Below are positions 59,345 to 64,000 of a DNA stretch of 64,000 nt, one piece after another. The notes beneath the pieces are model-generated. The model was not told the origin of the DNA. It ran no database searches and saw only the letters and a program-made list of their open reading frames with translations. The translations under genes were made by a program, and so were the position numbers. Source of the DNA: Nocardia otitidiscaviarum NBRC 14405 (GTDB lineage: Bacteria > Actinomycetota > Actinomycetes > Mycobacteriales > Mycobacteriaceae); the NCBI RefSeq assembly GCF_000308635.1, contig NZ_BAGD01000039.1:31783-95782 (forward strand), in the 5' to 3' direction. The stretch's first letter is position 1. Every line of letters starts with the position of its first letter.

Positions 59345-60298
59345 ATGACGCGACGATGGGTGGGGACCGCGCTGGACCGGCTGGTCGACGACGGCGTGCT
59401 GACCACCGAGCAGCGGACGGCGGTGGCGACCGCGCTCGCCGAGGAGCGCGCCGCCCCGGTGCCGTGGCCGCGCCTCGTCGCCGAGATCGCGGCCTACGTG
59501 GGCGCGGGTCTGCTGCTCGGCGGCATCCTCCTGCTGCTGGACTCCTCCTGGGACGATCTGGACCGGCTCGGACAGCTGCTCGTGCTGGCGGTGGTGTCGA
59601 TCGGGCTGGCGGTGGGCGGCGTGCTGCTGGCCGGTGGCCCGGCGGCGCTGTTCGTCCGCGACGACGGTGACCGCACGGTCGCGGCGCGTTTGGCGGCCGT
59701 GCTGTTCGTACTGACCGCCCTGTGCGTAGCCGCGCTGGTCGGCCTCGCCCTCGACGACGCCGGTGACGACACCACCTGGGTGTGGGCGATGCTCGCCGCA
59801 CTGATCGTCGGCCTGGCGGGTTACGCGGCGCTGCCGTCGGTGGTGGGGCTGCTCGCCTGCGGGGTGTTCGCGGCGTCGGCGGTGGCCGGGGTGTGCGGCG
59901 AGTTCGTCGGCACCGACAGCGTGGGGACGGGGGTGGCGCTGGTGGCCCTGGGTGGAATCTGGTTCGCGGCCGGTCGATTCGGCGTCGCGGCCCCGAACTG
60001 GGTGGCCTATGTGATCGCCATCGCCACCGCGCTCATCGGCGCGCAGGTGGCGGGATTCGTCCACGAACGCTGGTCGTACCCGCTCGCCCTGTTGGTGGCC
60101 GTCGTCTGCTTCGGCGTCTACGCGACCGAGCGCACGCCCGTGCTGGTGGTCGGCGGTGTTCTCGCGGTCGCCGTCGGAACGACTCAGGCCGTATGGGATT
60201 GGACCGGGCAGGCGGCGGCGACCGCGGTCACCGTGCTGGTGCTCGGCGCACTGCTGCTCGGTGTGGGCGCGATGGCGTTGACGCGCAAGCGTTCCTGA
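59345..60298 (+). CDS. DUF2157-type polytopic membrane protein
   Basis: This 317-residue protein has a soluble N-terminal segment (VGTALDRLVDDGVLTTEQ) followed by about ten hydrophobic helices, as in DUF2157 proteins. CATACT ends 6 bases before the ATG. Function is unknown. It converges on the amidohydrolase gene with 3 bp between stops. Confidence 0.82.
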   Translation: MTRRWVGTALDRLVDDGVLTTEQRTAVATALAEERAAPVPWPRLVAEIAAYVGAGLLLGGILLLLDSSWDDLDRLGQLLVLAVVSIGLAVGGVLLAGGPAALFVRDDGDRTVAARLAAVLFVLTALCVAALVGLALDDAGDDTTWVWAMLAALIVGLAGYAALPSVVGLLACGVFAASAVAGVCGEFVGTDSVGTGVALVALGGIWFAAGRFGVAAPNWVAYVIAIATALIGAQVAGFVHERWSYPLALLVAVVCFGVYATERTPVLVVGGVLAVAVGTTQAVWDWTGQAAATAVTVLVLGALLLGVGAMALTRKRS

Positions 60299-60301
60299 GC
60301 T

Positions 60302-61378
60302 TCAGAGCACGTCGATGCGGTAGACGCGCTGGGCATTGGTGCGGAAGATCATGTCCAGTGCGGCGGCATCGGCCCCGTGCTCGGTGAGTGCGGTGGCGAT
60401 GGCCTCGGCGGCATTGCCGATCGAGGTGATCGGTCTGTCCACCGGGAAGTTGGAACCCCACAGCAGCCGGTCCGCCCCGAAGACGTCCAGCGCGTGGTGC
60501 AGCATGGGGGACAGGCGCTCCTGGAGGACGGCCACCGGCGTCGACTCGCCCCGGGCGGGTACCGGATGCCCGAGGATGGGCATGCCCAGACCACTGATCT
60601 TGGCCACCACATTCGGATGGGTGGCCAGCGCCGCGAGATCGTCGCGCCAGCGCAGGAACAGCTCGCGACGGCGCCCGGGGTCCTTCCCGGTGTCGCGGCC
60701 CACCGGCCCGAAAATGCCCGCGGGCGTGCCCAGATGATTGAGCACGATGGTGGCGTCGGGATAGCGCCGGGCCAGCGCGGTGACCTCCGGCAGTTGCTGG
60801 GAGTAGACCCACGCCTCGAAGGAGAGCTTGCGTTCGGCCAGCACCGCGAAGCCGTCGAGGAAGGCGGCGCTGGTGAGCACGCCCGGCGGTTTGCGGTGCC
60901 CGCGGATGCCGCGGTCGGGATGGTGTTCGACGCGGGTGCGTATGCCCCGGAACAGCGGCGAGGCCGACTGGTGGGCGTCGAGCAGTTCGGCGAAGGTGGC
61001 CGCGGTGGGGTCGCCCCCGCCGACGATCGCGCCGAGCGCGGGGGTGTCGACGCCGAAGGGCAGGCTGGCCACCCAGCGGGTCTCGTCGGCCTGGGCCAGC
61101 CCACCCCTGCCGGACCATTCGGCCTCGACGTGGACGATCGCCTCGACGGGGACGTCCCCGGCGTCGTCGCGATAGTCGGCGGGAAGGTAGGGGTGGACGA
61201 ACGGTTCGGGGTCGGCGACGAATTCCCGGTCGCGTCTGGGGGCCAGTCTGGCGGCTACGTCGATGGGAATCGGCAGGTAGCGAAAGAGTTTCGCCAATCC
61301 GCTGAACTCGCGCGGTGTGGTCAGCGGATCCCACTGGTGGATATGCGCATCGACGACAGTCATTCCAGTCAGGTCCAT
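60302..61378 (-). CDS. Amidohydrolase-2 family metal-dependent hydrolase
   Basis: This 358-residue TIM-barrel protein has the N-terminal HxH metal motif (VDAHIHQWDP), NHLGTP and LLWGSNFPVDRP near the C-terminus, as in amidohydrolase_2 lactonases and decarboxylases. It could hydrolyse a lactone such as a BVMO product, although the operon lies 5 kb away. GAAGGGA precedes the ATG. It is 67 bp downstream of icmF on the same strand and may belong to its transcript. Confidence 0.88.
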   Translation of the reverse strand: MDLTGMTVVDAHIHQWDPLTTPREFSGLAKLFRYLPIPIDVAARLAPRRDREFVADPEPFVHPYLPADYRDDAGDVPVEAIVHVEAEWSGRGGLAQADETRWVASLPFGVDTPALGAIVGGGDPTAATFAELLDAHQSASPLFRGIRTRVEHHPDRGIRGHRKPPGVLTSAAFLDGFAVLAERKLSFEAWVYSQQLPEVTALARRYPDATIVLNHLGTPAGIFGPVGRDTGKDPGRRRELFLRWRDDLAALATHPNVVAKISGLGMPILGHPVPARGESTPVAVLQERLSPMLHHALDVFGADRLLWGSNFPVDRPITSIGNAAEAIATALTEHGADAAALDMIFRTNAQRVYRIDVL

Positions 61379-61445
61379 GACGTCCCTTCCGTACTGGTCG
61401 CTTCGATGCGGATTGTCCCATTTCCCAGACGGTCGGGCAGGCGAA

Positions 61446-64000
61446 TCAGACGTTGCGGCGGTACTGGCCCCCCACGGTGAAGAAGGTGTCGGTGATCTGT
61501 TGCAGCGTGCACACCCGCGCGGCGTCCATCAATATCTCGAAGACATTGTCGTCACCGCGCGCCGCCGCCTCCAGTCGTGCCAGCGCGGCATGCGCCTCGT
61601 CGCGATGGCGCCGGGTGAATTCGCCGACCCGCCGCAGCTGCGACTGCTTCTCCTCCTCGGTGCCGCGCGCCAGTTCGAGCACCCGATGCTCGTCCGGCCG
61701 TGGATTGCGGAAGGTGTTGACGCCGATGATGGGCAGGCTGCCGTCGTGTTTGCGCCGCTCGTAGAGCATGGATTCGTCCTGGATGCGGCCGCGTTGGTAG
61801 CCGGTCTCCATCGCGCCCAGCACGCCGCCGCGCTCGCTGATCCGCTCGAACTCCAGCAGCACCGCCTCCTCCACGAGGTCGGTGAGCTCGTCGATGATGA
61901 AGCTGCCCTGGAGCGGGTTCTCGTTCATGGCGAGTCCCCATTCCCGGTTGATGATCAGCTGGATCGCCAGGGCGCGCCGCACCGACTCCTCGGTGGGGGT
62001 GGTGACGGCCTCGTCGTAGGCATTGGTGTGCAGGCTGTTGCAGTTGTCGTAGACGGCGATGAGCGCCTGCAGGGTGGTGCGAATGTCGTTGAAGCTCATC
62101 TCCTGTGCGTGCAGCGACCGCCCGGAGGTCTGGACGTGGTACTTGAGCTTCTGTGAGCGTTCGTTGGCCCCGTACCGGTCCCGCATGGCGATCGCCCAGA
62201 TGCGCCGCGCCACCCGGCCGATCACCGAATACTCGGCGTCCATGCCATTGGAGAAGAAGAACGACAGATTCGGCGCGAAGTCGTCGATGTGCATACCGCG
62301 CGCCAAATACGCTTCCACGTAGGTGAACCCATTGGCGAGGGTGAACGCCAGCTGGCTGATCGGGTTCGCGCCCGCCTCGGCGATGTGATAGCCGGAGATG
62401 GAGACGGAGTAGAAGTTGCGAACCCCGTTGCGCACGAACCATTCCTGGATGTCCGCCATCATGCGCAGGCTGAATTCGGTGGAGAAGATGCAGGTGTTCT
62501 GGCCCTGATCCTCCTTGAGGATGTCGGCCTGCACGGTGCCGCGCACGGTGGCCAGCGTCTCGGCGCGCAACCGCGCCGCCTCGTCGGCGGTGGGCTCGCG
62601 GCCCTCGGCGGCCGAGAACTGCGCCAGCGCCTGGTCGATGGCGGTATTGAGGAAGTAGGCGAGGATGGTCGGCGCGGGACCGTTGATGGTCATGGAGACC
62701 GAGGTGGTCGGCGCGTCCAGGTCGAATCCGTCGTAGAGCGCCTTCATATCGTCCAGCGTCGCGATGGAGACGCCCGAGGTGCCGACCTTGCCGTACACGT
62801 CGGGCCGCTCGGCCGGATCGTGGCCGTACAGCGTCACCGAGTCGAAGGCCGTCGAAAGCCGTTTGGCCTCGGAATGTTCCGAGAGCACCTTGAATCGCCG
62901 ATTGGTGCGGAAGGCGTCGCCCTCACCGGCGAACATGCGTGCCGGATCCTCCCCGTCCCGTTTGAACAGGAAGACGCCCGCGGTGAAGGGGAAGCGCCCC
63001 GGCACGTGCTCCGAACGCAGGAAACGCAGCAGCTCACCGTGATCGGTGTAGCGGGGCAGCGCCACCCGGGGAACCTTGTTGCCCGACAGTGTTTCCCGGG
63101 TGAGCACGGTCCGGATCTCCCGGTCGCGCACCCGGACGACCTGCTCGTCGCCCCGGTACGACTCGGCCACGGCGGGCCATTCGGCCAGCAGCGCGGCGTT
63201 CTCCGGCGTGAGGGTGGCGCGGGCCCGCTCCAGCAGCGCACCGACCGCCTCGGCCGCCCCGGGTGTCGCGTCGCTGGAACCCCCGGCTTCGGCCAGCTCC
63301 CCGAGCACCGATTCGAGCCGCTGCACCCGCCGCGCCGCATCGGCCTGGCGGACCGTCTCGGCGTGGTAGTTCCGGACGCTCTCGGCGATCTCCGCCAGAT
63401 ACCGCACCCGGGCGGGCGGAATGATCTGGGCGAAGCGGGTGGAGGCGCGAATGTCTACGCGGGGCAGCACTCCCGGCTCCAACGGCAGCCCCCGTTCGGC
63501 GAGCAGCCCGCTCAGATGCTGATAGAGCGCGGTGACCCCGTCATCGTTGAAAGTGGCCGCGCTGGTGCCGAATACCGGCATGTCCTCCGGTGCGGCGTGG
63601 AACTCCTCACGATTGCGCAGCAGCTGCCGCGAGACGTCGCGCAGCGCGTCGGCGGCCCCGCGGCGCTCGAACTTGTTGATGGCCACCACATCCGCGAAAT
63701 CGAGCATGTCGATCTTCTCGAGTTGGGAGGCCGCGCCGAATTCCGGGGTCATCACATACAGCGATACGTCGACGTGCTCGGCGATCTCCGCGTCCCCCTG
63801 GCCGATACCCGGTGTCTCCAGCACGACCAGGTCGTAACCCGCTGCCTTGCAGGCGATGAGCATGTCGTCGACATTGGTGGGCAGTTCCCGTTCCCCGCGC
63901 GTGGCCAGCGACCGGAAGTAGACGTGGTCCGCGTCGAGTGAGTTCATCCGGATGCGGTCGCCGAGCAGCGCGCCGCCGCCGCGCCGCCGGGTCGGGTCCA
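61446..64000 (-). CDS. icmF: Fused isobutyryl-CoA mutase IcmF, N-terminus outside window
   Basis: At least 850 residues are present. From the right edge there is a G-protein chaperone part (ALLGDRIRM, DLVVLETPGIGQGD, VVAINKFERRG as the NKxD-type element), a linker, and then the B12-dependent mutase substrate domain (LPRYTDHGELLRFLRSEHVP; YGKVGTSGVSIATLDDMK; SFNDIRTTLQALIAVYDNCNSLHTNAYDEA). This order is that of IcmF, which interconverts isobutyryl- and n-butyryl-CoA. The N-terminal cobalamin domain should lie beyond 64000. It links valine breakdown (bkd) to butyryl-CoA. Confidence 0.95.
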   Translation of the reverse strand, partial: DPTRRRGGGALLGDRIRMNSLDADHVYFRSLATRGERELPTNVDDMLIACKAAGYDLVVLETPGIGQGDAEIAEHVDVSLYVMTPEFGAASQLEKIDMLDFADVVAINKFERRGAADALRDVSRQLLRNREEFHAAPEDMPVFGTSAATFNDDGVTALYQHLSGLLAERGLPLEPGVLPRVDIRASTRFAQIIPPARVRYLAEIAESVRNYHAETVRQADAARRVQRLESVLGELAEAGGSSDATPGAAEAVGALLERARATLTPENAALLAEWPAVAESYRGDEQVVRVRDREIRTVLTRETLSGNKVPRVALPRYTDHGELLRFLRSEHVPGRFPFTAGVFLFKRDGEDPARMFAGEGDAFRTNRRFKVLSEHSEAKRLSTAFDSVTLYGHDPAERPDVYGKVGTSGVSIATLDDMKALYDGFDLDAPTTSVSMTINGPAPTILAYFLNTAIDQALAQFSAAEGREPTADEAARLRAETLATVRGTVQADILKEDQGQNTCIFSTEFSLRMMADIQEWFVRNGVRNFYSVSISGYHIAEAGANPISQLAFTLANGFTYVEAYLARGMHIDDFAPNLSFFFSNGMDAEYSVIGRVARRIWAIAMRDRYGANERSQKLKYHVQTSGRSLHAQEMSFNDIRTTLQALIAVYDNCNSLHTNAYDEAVTTPTEESVRRALAIQLIINREWGLAMNENPLQGSFIIDELTDLVEEAVLLEFERISERGGVLGAMETGYQRGRIQDESMLYERRKHDGSLPIIGVNTFRNPRPDEHRVLELARGTEEEKQSQLRRVGEFTRRHRDEAHAALARLEAAARGDDNVFEILMDAARVCTLQQITDTFFTVGGQYRRNV

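Noticed and set aside
1..64000. tRNA, rRNA, insertion sequences, prophage or integrase genes
   Set aside because: No tRNA-like cloverleaf, rRNA motif, transposase or integrase protein motif was recognised on reading either strand; a dedicated search would be needed to exclude degenerate copies.

Overview
The window is very GC-rich with strong G/C third-position bias, densely packed genes, frequent GTG/TTG starts and ATGA stop/start overlaps. Gene content and order point to a mycolic-acid-type actinobacterium. The run accD5-accE5-maf-(regulator)-sseA-accA3-...-birA-PH protein-...-gtrA-purK-purE-...-fadE25 and the pcd-lrpA-lat block resemble the Mycobacterium tuberculosis Rv3274c-Rv3293 region as I remember it. 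Nocardia or a close relative is the best guess, by inference only. No rRNA, tRNA, CRISPR array, insertion sequence or prophage was recognised.

Layout. 1-2407: TetR regulator (cut by the window edge) divergent from a patatin-like lipase and a coupled SDR. 2429-5871: lysine catabolism (pcd, lrpA, lat). 6135-12776: acyl-CoA carboxylase core (accD5, accE5, accA3) interleaved with maf, a winged-helix regulator and a rhodanese that has lost its catalytic Cys. 12868-20672: small membrane/hypothetical proteins, birA (biotinylates AccA3), a soluble Ser/Thr kinase, an acyl-ACP desaturase, a PH-domain membrane protein, a two-component system and GtrA. 20756-24609: purK-purE, a TetR regulator and fadE25. 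24816-29131: hypothetical protein, NATD1-type acetyltransferase, FAD-linked oxidase, GroES-like protein and a Tat-exported purple acid phosphatase. 29188-32045: pntAA-pntAB-pntB transhydrogenase. 32305-39547: HIT protein, DinB/MDMPI protein, peptidase-E-like protein, MarR-controlled MFS exporter, a second MFS, AraC regulator and thioesterase. 39613-44115: branched-chain keto-acid dehydrogenase (bkdA-B-C) with a divergent Lrp regulator. 44135-50682: an area of gene decay (frameshifted SDR, SDR remnant, broken TetR, broken FBP) among benE, an intact rhodanese, a secreted HNH nuclease and a HAD phosphatase. 50759-54653: SNF2 helicase plus SWIM protein. 54682-59300: a coupled oxidation operon (SDR, diiron protein, detached BVMO NADPH-domain protein, BVMO) with a divergent TetR. 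59345-64000: DUF2157-type membrane protein, amidohydrolase and a fused IcmF mutase running off the right edge.

Functionally the intact genes centre on acyl-CoA and amino-acid carbon: lysine to aminoadipate, branched-chain keto acids to acyl-CoA (bkd), acyl-CoA dehydrogenation (fadE25), isobutyryl/butyryl-CoA rearrangement (icmF), propionyl/acetyl-CoA carboxylation (acc, birA) and NADPH balance (pnt).

The most striking global signal is a -10 element of form TANNNT placed 6 or 7 bases before the start codon of at least 15 genes, which predicts widespread leaderless mRNAs. The most unusual gene-level observations are the detached BVMO NADPH-domain protein, the Cys-to-Gly rhodanese, and two 5'-truncated genes abutting head to head near 50300.
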